A stretch of 64,000 nt of DNA from positions 17,317,611-17,381,610 of the forward strand of contig OY365807.1 in the NCBI GenBank assembly GCA_959347315.1, given 5' to 3'. Numbering within the stretch: the stretch's first letter is position 1; each line of letters starts with the position of its first letter. The DNA comes from Bimastos eiseni (taxonomy: Eukaryota > Annelida > Clitellata > Crassiclitellata > Lumbricidae). Made by a program: the position numbers and the translations under genes. This document shows, piece by piece, positions 49,469 through 60,763 of this stretch. The notes beneath the pieces were generated by a model. It saw only the letters and a program-made list of their open reading frames with translations, was not told the DNA's origin and made no database searches.

Positions 49469-50206
49469 GTTACTAAGAAAGTAAATAAAGAAGTAAGTAT
49501 AGCCTCTAGTACTCCATTAGCAACCGCACAATGAGACATCGAAATTGAATGTAAAATAACATATGGACCTAGAACTAATAATGATGTTTATTGCTCATAA
49601 ACAGAAGACGTCTGTGGAACTCAGTTTTCAGATGTATCATCTTCAATCTGTAGACATATTTGCTAAACCAATCAACTGATCAATTAGTCAGTCAGTCAAA
49701 CAAACAAATCAATCCTTCTGTCATTAAGTTTTAACGGATCACTTTGTGTAAAGTTGATATAGGACAATGTTCCATTTTGGTATTGTAGCATCAAATTTTA
49801 ACTGTCCGGAACAATGGTTTCTTGGGTAGCATAGCCTATAGATGTTTATCCTGGGGCACCATAGTTGCTAGCTACATAGGCCTACTTGTGCCGCATCCTA
49901 TAATTATTACTCACATAGCAAATGCGTTCGCAGCAGACCAGGGTGCCACTCGGTAAATTCCAGGACTACTTAGATTGCCATCTTCGCATCTTTTCTTGCC
50001 TATCGCCTTCGAAGTACTGGGTCCAGTCAACTCTGCGGGGTTGATTTCATCCACGAGGATGGCCAGCACGTTTCGACCAGCGCTAGAAAGTCACGTGAGG
50101 TCAATGTAATTTGTCAGTGCCTTTCCATCTATATCTAGCGCCATTATGCCATAGACTTTGGAGGCCCGTTCACTGGCGTTGCGGAGGGCGAGACCATATG
50201 TGCGGC

Positions 50207-50789
50207 CAGGGGTCAAAACCCGGTCGCTTGTCGCTTTCTAGTTATTGGGGGTAAAGGCAGAAATAGGCGGGAGGGGTCAAAAAACGCAAAAAAATTCTGT
50301 TATATTCTTACAAAACGATATGTCTACTTTCAATATCTGAAATCAAAACTTGAATTCAAACATTTAGTTGCCAAAAAATGACTTTTAATGCATCTGGTTT
50401 CAAAATTTGTATTGCTAAAATATGTGTGCTTTCAAAAATAAATGACCTAGATTTCACATGCCAACCTGCCATAATTTGCAAAGCAGTTACCAAATTTAGA
50501 TGCTGTGTGCTTTATTTCATACATAATATAGCCCTTCATTGCCCAGCGGAATTGGGGAGCAATTAAGTAATCGTTGCTAAGAACTTTAACAACACGAATA
50601 TTCTGAAACTTTGACTTAGATTTTCTCAGTTGTTACGATTATACCAATGAAATAGTCAAACGAGTACAACTTTAGTTCGAGTAAAGCTATTTTCATTTTG
50701 TAAAAAGTAGCCTATTTGGAAGCAGATGCATTGTAGAAAGTGGCTAAATAAAAAAGTCAAAAACGACAAGTGATGGGTTTTGACCTCTG
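50207..50789. mobile_element. MITE-like element with about 37-bp inverted repeats
   Basis: CAGGGGTCAAAACCCGGTCG with CTTGTCGCTTT at the left is mirrored at the right by the inverse of CAGAGGTCAAAACCCATCAC with TTGTCGTTTTT. The ends look hAT-like, but I cannot find a good 8-bp duplication around them, so the superfamily is uncertain. Confidence 0.6.
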
Positions 50790-51254
50790 GTGTCACATAT
50801 CTTACAGATACATTGTAAGTCTATACTCTATGCCCGTAATAAGCATATATTTCAGAGTGATTACTCTTTACATACTTTAGGTAAAATATAATAGGGAGTA
50901 TAAATTATTTTTAGAATATTTTTCATTCCCCATTAAGGTTTTTAATTCCTAAGCAATCGTATCCAGGCACAGATTTAGAATTCGTAAGTGAACTAAGTAG
51001 CAATTAACCCTTTGACCGCCAGAGGTGCAAATTTGCGACAGGCGATCAGCGCGAGACCAGTCATCTCCTTCAGCGTCTGTCCGTCGCCTTCCAAGTCGGA
51101 TACTCTGTCAGTTCCTCAGGATCAGACTGGGACAATAGTGAGACTTAGAGACTGATCGACTCTTGCGTATAACAATGATGAGTTAATGAGCCTGTATTCA
51201 TGTCCGATGGTTTGCGAATAAATAAGTTTATAAAACTAAAAAATAATAAGAATG

Positions 51255-51302
51255 ATAATAATAATAATAATAATATTAACAATAACAATGCTACTACTAC
51301 TA
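51255..51302. repeat. AAT microsatellite
   Basis: AATAATAAT with AAC and ACT variants. A similar ATT run lies at 52553-52577. Confidence 0.85.
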
Positions 51303-51329
51303 ATTGTAATATGGTTGAGTAGCTCATCC

Positions 51330-51795
51330 GTGATCAGGCGAGCACTGGTCGAATGTGCCAAGCTACACGCCAGTCTCTATACACTCGGCCGATTGGCTGC
51401 CTAAAGCGTTGTGTGGCCTCGCCCTTGATAACGAGGCTGCTCGAGTCAGGTTGGGCCTTGACCTTTGTGCCCCACTTTTGGCGATGCGGGGAAGATGTTG
51501 ATCCGATGGGCCATTATGGTTTTGTGTGCCGAAGGGCCCAGGGACGCCTAATGCCACTTAACCATAAATGACTTCACTGGGCAGCCATCCTCAGGGCAGA
51601 TGTCCAGAGCACAAAGGAGCGTGGGGGTTTAGAAAGGAAAGCAAGAGCATGACGGGGCAACGTTCACCCCTTGTCGCACGGGAGATACCCTGCGCGGGAA
51701 GCTACGATCGCCCACACCTGCGGCGCCTCATGCATAACCCCCCCTGGACCATCTTAGAGGGGCCCGCGTATGTGCAAGCGGCGAACCGCAAATAG
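51330..51795 (+). mobile_element. retrotransposon polymerase C-terminal relic
   Basis: In one frame GLALDNEAARVRLGLDLCAP (about 51416-51475) is read. Further on, in other frames, come DGPLWFCVPKGPG and ATFTPCRTGDTLRGK (about 51659-51705). This order, a conserved D.EA.R....LRLG...C.P block, a Cys-bearing segment and VTLVPW..GR.L.WD, is that of the C-terminal region found in some invertebrate retroelement polyproteins. I do not assign a clade. Broken by stops and frameshifts. Confidence 0.55.
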
Positions 51796-51825
51796 CTAAA
51801 TATAGGGGACTAGTATAATGCAAGA

Positions 51826-52262
51826 CTTGAAACTTCAAGACCAAGACGAGGCCGAGACAGTGAGGTGCCGAGACCAAGACCGAGACAGTGAGGCACCAAG
51901 ACCGAGACCGAGACACTAGGTTCAAGACAGTACGAGACAGTAAAAGACAAGTGATCCTATATAAAATGCTGTAAAATGCTAATGTATCAGTTTTCGGGAA
52001 TAATTTTTATTTGTAATTTCAATTTGGAACTTATAATGTATATAGTACAAATTCCTGAGAACAGTTTTTATATTGCCGCGCAAGATTTTAAGATAGTTCA
52101 CGCGAAACTTATCGAGACCGCTTGTTCGAGACAAAACAAGACATTCACTTCAAGACAATTTCTAAAAATTCGAGACACTACATCGAGACCGAGACAGCAG
52201 GCTTTCGAGACCGAGACACTGAAAAACTGTCTCGAGACCGAGACACTGTCTCGAGACCATAC
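51826..52262. repeat. AGACCGAGAC-type degenerate repeats
   Basis: GACCAAGAC, GAGACCGAGACA and CTCGAGACCGAGACACT units cluster at 51826-51945 and 52110-52260, split by about 160 bp of AT-rich DNA. They resemble the units of the 21-bp array 1.1 kb downstream. Confidence 0.75.
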
Positions 52263-53344
52263 AACTCTGGGGACTACGTGCTTCTTACATTTTTCAACCG
52301 GTGGCCAATGAGACCTTAAGCCGCTTCAAGCGCACGGCATCTGACGCTATGAACAGAACCGGTAACTGAACATGCTTATTATTTGGGGATAGGGGTGAAA
52401 TGCCCTTCCTCTTCCAACGCCTCTCTATTTGCATACAGCGCTACAACTTGGTTGCTTTCAAGGACAATTTCCCTCTTACCCCTGAAGGGGAGGCCTAACC
52501 ATCCTAACATTTTACCTTGATGACTACAGGTAATTTCTAACTCCCTCGGGAGTTATTATTATTATTATTATTATTATGCAGTCCCTTGTTTAAGAACCTT
52601 TTCCGTCAACAAAGCCATCTAGAAGACTAGTCATTCCAGAACAAAGCCCCACATTTTATTAATCCTGAGGGATCCTATTGTCATATGTTTCTAGTTGTAA
52701 AATAACAATAATAAATAACAATAGTTATAATAACAACAGGAATAAGAATTATAGTAAGAATAATACCATACTGAGGAGATACCATTGCGGATATAATTTC
52801 TAATCTGGAAATTGTGTAGGTTACAAACAATTAAATTTGCAGAAAATAACACAATAATTAGTTTAAGATATAAGAATATTAATGACAGCAATAAAACAGC
52901 AGCATTTTGATAATATTAACATTTAACAATGCCAAATACGAATAATTAATTATACAAGTTCCAATGTAATTGATGTGCAGCCAGGTGGTCTGGGATTGTG
53001 ATTGTGCTCCCACCCATTTGTGAAGCCCAGAAGGCTGGCTGAAGCCCACTGCTGATCTGCTGAGCGCCCAGTGTCATGCAGAGTCAGAAAGTTAGGTGGG
53101 CGGATGGTCCATAACTCAACTCCCATGGTCGATCACCATGGCAACTGCGGCAGAATAATGACTCTCTTGATGCTCTATCCATCTCTAGAACCATGGGTCT
53201 CCAAGCCTTGCATGGCATTTCTTCTGCCACTGTACCTCGTCGTCATGTCTATCCTTCTCTCATTCTTCCTATTTTTATTTTCTTATTTCTTCCTTCTCTT
53301 TATTCTCCTTCTCGTCCTCTAACGTCTTTATTGCAAGGTCTCAG

Positions 53345-53615
53345 GACCAAGACTGTGAACCTTAAAATCAGGACTTTGAACCTTAAGACCAAGACTTTGA
53401 ACCTTAAGATCAAGACATGAAAGGCAATTTGAACCTTAAGATCAAGACTTTGAACCTCAAGATCAAGACTTTAAACCTTAAGACCAAGACTTTGAACCTC
53501 AAGATCAAGACTGTAGACCCTAAGACCAGAACTTTGAACCTCAAGATCGAAATTTTAAACCTCAAAAGCCAAGACCAAGACTTTCGAATCTCAAGATCAA
53601 GACTTAGACCAAGAC
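53345..53615. repeat. 21-bp tandem minisatellite
   Basis: About twelve units of the type GAACCTTAAGACCAAGACTT plus T (21 bp), with C/T and A/G differences and two indels. Because the period is a multiple of three, a seven-residue repeat (LKIKTLN) is open in one frame; no protein is implied. Confidence 0.93.
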
Positions 53616-54434
53616 TTTGAAAACATCACAATCATGCCCAGACGTTTATTCATTCCTTGCTAAAAAAAATTGTCATGTTGGGCAACATGCTATTTTAATG
53701 AACACATGATTTTTTAAAATTTTTTTAAAGCCACATAACTCTAAAATTAATGCAAACATTAAAGCATTCCGAATTCATACGTACAAAAGTCCTTCACGTT
53801 AAATGGTCTTATTCCAAGTGCCTGTCTCATTTTATTAAAATATCTGGCCACAACCTACCTTAGAAGGCCTGCCTCATATAGATTGCGTCATGTGCAATTA
53901 ATAAATACATTCTATGAGTGCTGAAATCGATGGCAAAAACCGCAGCTTTTCATGCACTGGATGTAAATGTACAAATCGCGGATCCTTTTAAAATTCTTCT
54001 CTGGCTTCGAATTTGGAAACAAGTCTTAACCAGAGTTGCCAGATGCAGCATGACACGTACATCTATGACATGACATGTACATCTGCTGTCTTCGATTGCT
54101 TTTCCCTGACCAACAAAAATCGTCTTCGTCCGCAGATGTACATGTCGTTGGATGCAAACAGCCATCATCGTTTTCTTGGCCGCGATTTGTTGTGATTGCT
54201 TGCTATTGCTCTAACTCTGAAGCAATGCCAGAACTGACAGTCATGCAAGAATGAGACTTGGAATCACAAGGCCAGGACCTTTGGTCTCAAGACCAGGATT
54301 TTCTTTAAACGAAATCGAATGGGATCAAGACCATTGTCTCGAGGATAAGTGTTCAATAAAAAAACTTTTAAAGTCTTCTACGCTGTTGGTCGTACATTGC
54401 TTTACGCAGCCATGCAGTATTGTAATTGGAATCT

Positions 54435-55010
54435 ATCTTTGGAATTTATATAGCACACATTCAAGAAAACTTCAGAGGCGCCCCTCCGGCAGTAGCCAAA
54501 GAGGAAAGTCTTGAGTTGCGTATAAACTGGTTAAACTGGTCCCACGGGAGAAAACGCGGGTCATAGGGAAGGAGGTTGTTCCAAGCAGAGGGACTCTCGA
54601 TCGAGAAAGCCCCATTCTGGCTGGTGGCAGTGCGAGCATGTGGAACCACAAAATCCCCTCTAGAGGCCTATAGCGAAGAGATCGGCAACCAGAAGATAAA
54701 CAGGCACACTGTCCAAGTCACAATGCCAGGCGGTGGTAGTTGCAGTTTAACGACACTTGTGTGATAACAAGGATCATTTAGCGTCGCCCTCCTTCTTCAT
54801 CCAGTCTTGGGACTAGCACTGTCAGAGTGCAGATAGTGGTGGAGTTTCAGTGCCAAGCGATAGAGGAGATCTTATAATATATGCACTGCTGGAGGGGAGC
54901 CAGCGGAGGACATGTACACAGTAATGTAGCTAAACCTAGGGACAGCACCAATCATATGAGTAGCCGCCAGCAGAACCCCTCCAACGGTCCTGTGGGAGCT
55001 CACAGTATAG
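54435..55010 (-). mobile_element. L2/CR1-like LINE 3' relic
   Basis: On the minus strand, in order: a broken RWLP...LQQCIYYKI segment (about 54925-54870), CTLTVLVP, then QNGAFSIESPSAWNNLLP (about 54625-54570), then the tail GTGCTATATAAATTCC (about 54455-54440). This is the normal order of the last RT part, the R.FS...P..WN.LP motif and the 3' end of L2/CR1-type LINEs. A part of the same element recurs at 63171-63310. Confidence 0.72.
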
Positions 55011-55329
55011 AGAGAGAGAGAGAGGAACAATTGTCAAATCGATTAACAACATAAACATGAGCCAAGATGGCAGTAGAAGAGGGAGCGGGAGGCAACGTGT
55101 GGTAATATTGTATTGTAGACCTAATGCATAAGCCTACCTATATGGGCTACACTGCTCTTTTTCTTACTCTGTGTAGACCTTCTTGCTTCTTTTACGATTA
55201 TTTCTAAAATGTGTATCGCACGCAAGGCCACACCAAAATTTTCATCTGAGGCGTGATGATCTCCTTTTCCTCATGCATCTTTTGTTGATTTTGATCCTAA
55301 TCAATTCTATTTTCTTTTTACATGAAAGG

Positions 55330-55900
55330 CAGTATACATGAGCACTCACTTTCCCTCTTCTCTTCAACTCTCCTTCACGCCATTTGCACCACACTATTCT
55401 CTCCTCCTTCTTTCTGTTTCTCCTATTTTCTTTTTTTCACTCCTTCTGCTCCATCTCGTCTTTGCCTTGTCCTCTAACTGCTTCTACTCTAACTCCTTTT
55501 GCTGCTGCCTCTTTTATCTGTCCTTAAACTCTATTTGTTTATTTTATTCCTTGGTCTTTCTTTTCTTCTTCTTGCTGAGCTTCCTCCTCTGTTTATGAAC
55601 ACCTGCTGACCCACTCAACAAACCTATCTGATTTATAATTATATTTCTACCATTTTATTTACTGCAAACCATGATAGAGTGTACATAGAAATAATTTGTT
55701 TTTCATCTCCATATTAATCTACTCTCCCCCTTCTTCTGCTTTTATACTTTTCCCCTTCTCCGGTCCTTTCCCGTCCCTTCCTGTTTTCTGTTCACTCCCT
55801 TCCATCGCCTGCGCGGCATTTCCCCCTCTTCCTTCACTCGTTGTTCTCCTCCCTATCCGCGCCTCCTTTCCTCCTCCTCGCTCTTCTGCTGAGTTCTGCC
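55330..55900. repeat. pyrimidine-rich tract
   Basis: CT-biased plus strand (TTCTCC, CTCCTTC units), interrupted at about 55595-55710. The Ser/Leu/Phe-rich frames over it are compositional. Confidence 0.65.
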
Positions 55901-57857
55901 ACTCTTTCGTCAGGGCTGGGTGGTTGTCATAGCAACAGGAAGTTGTATTGTATGCTGATATCCTGTTATAATGGGACGCTGCTGCCGGGTGGAGTTAGGA
56001 TTAATGTGTGTAGGCTGGAGCAAATCATAGCTGAATTAGGGCATGGTGCCCTCGATACCTTGTTTAGGGCTGGGCGCATTGGGCGTCTATGATAATCACC
56101 CGTGCTTTGACCTGTATCCAAGACCCTTTGAGGCCCATCCGTCTCCGCCCGTGTCAGAGATGGGGTGGCTAGAGTGTGACCGGGCTGAGTGCTTCTTTCA
56201 GGGCTCAGATGGGTGTGGAGTTTGTGCGTGGATCTTATTGGACGCTGTGGTTGTTGAGAGGATCTGCTATGAAACGCTGATGCTGTTTCGGTCCATCCAG
56301 CTTCAGCAACTCATAAAGAACAGCCTGGATGCACTCTGTCCCCTCTCAGTGTCTGTCTCTCTTTCAATTTGTCTCTCTGTCTGTCTTTTGTCCGTCTTAT
56401 CTGTGAGCGTAACTCGTGTACCCCTCAGTTCGTGTGTTTTTTCACTTTGTTTCTGTGTTGACCTATCTCTATATTTCCGCATCATCATCATTCGAAATGT
56501 CTCTCTGTAGCAATTAGTTTCTGTACCTTTGTTTACGTTCATAGGTCATTCTGTCTTCTTTCTCACTCTTATATCAGGTCTGTGGCTATCTTGTTTGCAC
56601 CTACCAGATATCGCCATGTGTCATCACCTTTGAGCAGAGTTTCAAATAATCCAGCTATGGTCGGTGTTGAGGTATCTTTGTAGGTCTTTGCCATGATCTC
56701 TGTTCAACTGTTGATGGTCTGCTTTTATTATGTCTAGTATAACAATCGCTTGCAGTAGCTCTGTTTAAATAATATACGTTCTGCGTATACCCGTCTTCCT
56801 TTATATTATTAGCCGTTGTTGTTGTTATCTGTGCAGCCAATCTAATTTATTTGAATGCGTCTGAATTTTAAGCACAGATGTGTGTCTTTAGAGTTTAGAC
56901 CTATATATGTGAGTATCAGAGGCTCTGAGTGATGGAGGCAAATTCTCCGATCTCAAGTGTCAGAAAGGAAAGATATCCCATGATTTCCATCTACCTGAAA
57001 TTGGAGGCATTTGCCTCTGGACCGCCCTTATCTGGACGCCTCTGATCATGCGTATAATGGTATATCTGTGGCCTATATTTATCTTTATAAATAGAGATAA
57101 AAATTAGAGTAAACATTATATGTAGCCTACAATATATAATTGTTGTATCACAATGTCATGTAAAGAAAAGAAGAGCAGTCCTTGAGCTAAGGGTGTACGA
57201 AGTGTTAAGGTCTTCATTTTCTGAGCCTCTTGTATCACACTTTAGACCGCACGACAGTTTATATTTCAGTGTCGACGGATGCGTGTCTTCCGATAGTTTA
57301 TAGCCTACGTCTAAAAGCAGCCCAGGTTGTTTGTGGGGAAGCAGGTCGCAGAGACGGGCTCCTTGGTCTGGCTTGGCGTGACCCAAAGTAGACCCATCGG
57401 TGAATAAAAGCATCGCAGCTATCACTACGAGTTTTTGAATCGTTAACACGTTTCGAAGCGGACTCGCGGTTAGAGGAAGGTAACGAGTCTGTTGTCCGGT
57501 CCATCCACACTGTTATGCATATTAGATTATTTCCCTCATCAATCATTTCCCGTCCGTGTGGTCATTCGGTTAATTCAGCCTGTCTTACTTGTCATCCGCT
57601 TCTTCCCGCCCCAGTCCGTTCCTACGTCTTGAACCCGAGGTTATTGCGTGCAGATGGCTATGCTGGGCCGACACATGCAACGCGGTCTTCCCCACCAACT
57701 GGACGATGACATTCTGCTTTATCTGACCGTCGTTTTCAGGACCTCCTCCTCTTCCTTCTCCTCTGCTCATGGTTACTGAACTGAAGGCACCGTCTCGTAC
57801 CAAATGAGATCTTAATTTGTTGCGTTATCAGAAAAACGTCTCTCCCTTGCAGAGGCC

Positions 57858-57878
57858 ATTAATCAAATGCAAATGGCC
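57858..57878. promoter_or_regulatory. octamer (POU) and homeodomain-type motif pair
   Basis: ATTAATC (57858-57864) is followed by a perfect octamer ATGCAAAT (57867-57874). A related ATGCATAT lies upstream near 57512-57522. Motif match only; no evidence of activity. Confidence 0.25.
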
Positions 57879-58348
57879 GCCTGTACGCTGGTGCCCCACT
57901 GTCCTAGCTGTTTCATCGGCGTTCTGCCATCCATCTATTTGCCGTTCTGCCCATCCGCGTCTGAGTCATTGCGCTATTGATTGCGTTTCTATGGATTCTT
58001 TCTCTTTGTCCTCACTCTTAATGCACAGCCTCTGTGCAAACACGCGCAGCAAGGCCAGCGCACGGTCGCTAGTTCGGCTCCGATCGCAGACTAAACGCAC
58101 CGACTCTGAGTAAAATATTAGAATATCTGATTGAAATGAAAACGAATGCCTGGTTAGCGCCCCAAGGCCACGATCCTGTCAGAAATTATGATTTAATGAA
58201 TGCAACCTGGCAAACAATAATTGTTCATGATCTGTTTCTTGGCAGACAATTTTGGTAGACCTGAAAGTGTAAGCTTGCACATGTTTGCTTTTTTTGGTTT
58301 TCATCATTAAAATTTGTATACTTGAATATACAAACATTTATTAGGATG

Positions 58349-59477
58349 CAGGGTTGATAAAAATCGCAATTTTTTTCCAAAAAATCAAATAATCCGATTT
58401 AAAAAATTTAAATCGGATTTTTTTACTTTAAATCGGATTTTTTAAATTTTAATAGGATTTTTTAAATTTTAATCCGAGTGCTATATTTTAAGTGCTATAT
58501 TTTAAATGGACAACAGAATTCCTTAGAAATTATTTGGCTAGTCAAATAATTACTACTAAAACATAACATACTAACATAGCCACAGTTGCACACTTGTTTT
58601 ACTGTAAATTTATGGTAAAACATGACATACTAACATAGCCACAGTCACACAGTTGTTTTACTGTTAATTAAAAGTTGTTTGAGGCACATTGAGTGTCATA
58701 ATTCCATGTAGAATTTCAGATATTGATAAATTGTCACTTGAGTTGAGACCAAGTATGAGTTACTGGCACTAAAAATCTTATTTATTAATATTTAGCATCA
58801 TACTAATCTATTTTCAATATCTATTTTCTCACAAATAGTCAACAGGTCTCTTGTTCTTTTAAATTCTCTTCATTCAATGTTTCATTGTCCAATTGTATTG
58901 GTTTCTTATTTAGCAATATAAATAAGAACACCAGCTTCCCAGCCTTTTCAACTCCAAGATGATTTGAATGAACAAGTCCAAACAATGAGAAAACTCTTTC
59001 AACCCCAGTCGATTATTATACTAAAGTGGAGTCAGTGGACACTTGGTTTAGTAACTAAACCAAGTGTCCACTGACTGGTTTAGTAACTATGTAGCATTGG
59101 TGTAACTTTCACCTAGCAGTGTTATTCTGATGCATCATAGCTGTCCTGGAATTTGTTTCAACTATTATTTGACACTATTATTTTCCAGAAATTTTTATCA
59201 TTCATTCATTCTTGAATCTCGATTCAAACTTGAAACATTTTGAAACATAGAGGACACGCTTTTCTTGAACTTTCAATGTCTGTCACCTATTGAATATTTA
59301 AATAAAACAGTGCAGAATTGAAGTACAATAACAATTTCTTTCAAATTACTGCTAGATAGTTTGAAAGCTGTTGCTGTTTTGTCAATTCAATTTATTAATT
59401 ATGAAAAAAATTGTTTGATTTAAATCATGTTTTTTATTCCCGATTTAAATCGTTCGATTTATATCGAATCCACCCTG
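58349..59477 (-). mobile_element. hAT-family transposon relic, copy B
   Basis: A 1129-bp element starting CAGGGTTGATAAAAATCG and ending with the inverse of CAGGGTGGATTCGATATAAA. Flanking octamers TTAGGATG (58341-58348) and TTATGATG (59478-59485) are 7 of 8 identical, a good hAT target duplication. It aligns by eye with copy A (47037-48117) over nearly its full length in the same orientation, including the dimerisation remnant on the minus strand (about 58905-59012: GVERVFSLFG, VHSNHLGVEKAGKLV) and the internal hairpin. It ends 255 bp before the Ig2 exon. Confidence 0.9.
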
Positions 59478-59732
59478 TTATGATGGAAATTCTAATGCGC
59501 AGAAGTGACAAAGACTTATAAATTATATGTTGTATTTGTATTTATCTCCAGGCACACATGGGATATACTGTTAAACTGAACCCAAACTGCATATAATGTA
59601 TATACCCAATGTATAGTATTGTATACATTGCCGCAGATTGGCTTTGGTGCACCTATAAAACGTAAAGTCTACAAATGTCTGATTATTCCAGAATGTTGCA
59701 TTGCATTACAAGACATTTTTATTGTGCTGCAG

Positions 59733-60011
59733 TAATTGCGAATGAGTTTCGTGAACAGCCAAAGAACCTTGAAGTTGCCATGGGAACAGATGCAGTCTTG
59801 GACTGCAAGGCACCAAAAGGTGAGCCAGAGCCTCGGGTTCGATGGAAGAAGGATGGAGAGGATGTGAAGCCAAGCGAGAGATTCACGGTTGCGGAGTCAG
59901 GAAACCTTAAGATTGGAGACAGCCGGAGAGAAGACTCTGGAGTTTACACTTGTGTAGCAACTAACGTCGCTGGACAAAAGGAATCATCACCGGCTCGACT
60001 CTCTGTCCGAG
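59733..60011 (+). CDS. robo: Robo receptor, Ig2 exon
   Basis: The second Ig domain of Robo supports Slit binding and heparan sulphate contact. The exon (279 bp, phase 1 at both ends) reads NEFREQPKNLEVAMGTDAV, LDCKAPKGEPEP, RVRWKKDGEDV, SGNLKI, then DSGVYTCVATNVAGQKES. Cysteines are encoded at 59804 and 59951, and the Trp at 59843. The start FREQPKNLEVAMG corresponds to DFRQNPSDVMVAVG of vertebrate Robo1, and NVAG.KES to NMVGERES. Acceptor TGTGCTGCAG, donor CGAG|GTATTT. Confidence 0.92.
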
Positions 60012-60624
60012 GTATTTGCAAGTTCAGAATTAATTCTAAGAGGTTTGGTGAAAGGGATCATTAATGAATTTATTTATTTATGAAGTCATTGTTGATAACA
60101 GTTATTGATGCCCTTCAAGACATCTAGGAGAGCCCAGACTCTCTGATAAAAGTCTGTAATTGGTGCTGAACAATGCACTTTGTGACCCTGATAAGAAGTA
60201 CATCTGTTCTAGTGAGAGTCTGTTCCAGATAACGCCTGAGCCACGGAGTGGGTATGAGGTCGCATTGTCAAAGTGCATGAAAAAGGAGGAAGGTTCATCT
60301 GATGTCATGGAAGCTTGATTTTTGTGATCAGCCAAACATGAAATAGGGCAATGACATTCATACAAGGAGATAAAGTTACCCTGTAAATGGTGTAAGTTTC
60401 TTTGCAGATTTGAAAGATGAGAGGTGAAGCATCAAAATCATATTTATAATTTCTACATTTTTACTTCTGAGAAGCTTATGCAAAAGAACCGTTATTTACA
60501 TTTGTGAAAAGAACAGTCTACATCATGTTCGCATGTTTTCAATTTCTGCTTACAATACATGTCATGCTTGTTTAGTTTTATGGATATTGTGCATTATGTT
60601 TTGTATATTATTTTTATGTAACAG
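60012..60624 (+). other. Robo intron 3
   Basis: 613-bp intron with donor GTATTT and acceptor TTATGTAACAG. Nothing else is recognised in it. Confidence 0.85.
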
Positions 60625-60763
60625 AGCGCCCCAGAATAGTTGAAGGTCCAAAGGACGTCATTGTTCCAGAGAATTCTGATGTTCAGTTCCACTGCAGTGC
60701 CACTGGTGATCCAAAGCCGACCATCATCTGGAAAAGAACGGAGGACCAAATGCCGCAAGGAAG
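60625..60763 (+). CDS. robo: Robo receptor, Ig3 exon, first half
   Basis: Codes for ERPRIVEGPKDVIVPENSDV, FHCSATGDPKP and TIIWKRTEDQMPQG, the A to C strands of Ig3 with the first Cys and the Trp. It enters in phase 1 (G|AG) and leaves in phase 2 (AG, donor GTGCGA). Vertebrate Robo has [20 protein letters not shown] and TVRWRKDDGELP here, in the same places. The second Cys comes from the next exon. The downstream codon is restored as AG|A (Arg). Confidence 0.9.

Larger units (their letters stand above)
48520..59732 (+). other. Robo intron 2 (11.2 kb)
   Basis: Donor GTCAGT at 48520, acceptor TTATTGTGCTGCAG ending 59732; joined codon G|TA (Val). Nested elements are listed separately. Parts where I see nothing: 48520-49050, 49480-50200, 50790-51250, 52600-53335, 53640-54430, 55930-57850 (apart from POU-like motifs) and 58120-58340. 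Confidence 0.9.

Noticed and set aside
55338..55932. Hydrophobic frames resembling membrane proteins
   Set aside because: Ser/Leu/Phe codons come from the CT-rich tract; no domain and no conserved motif.
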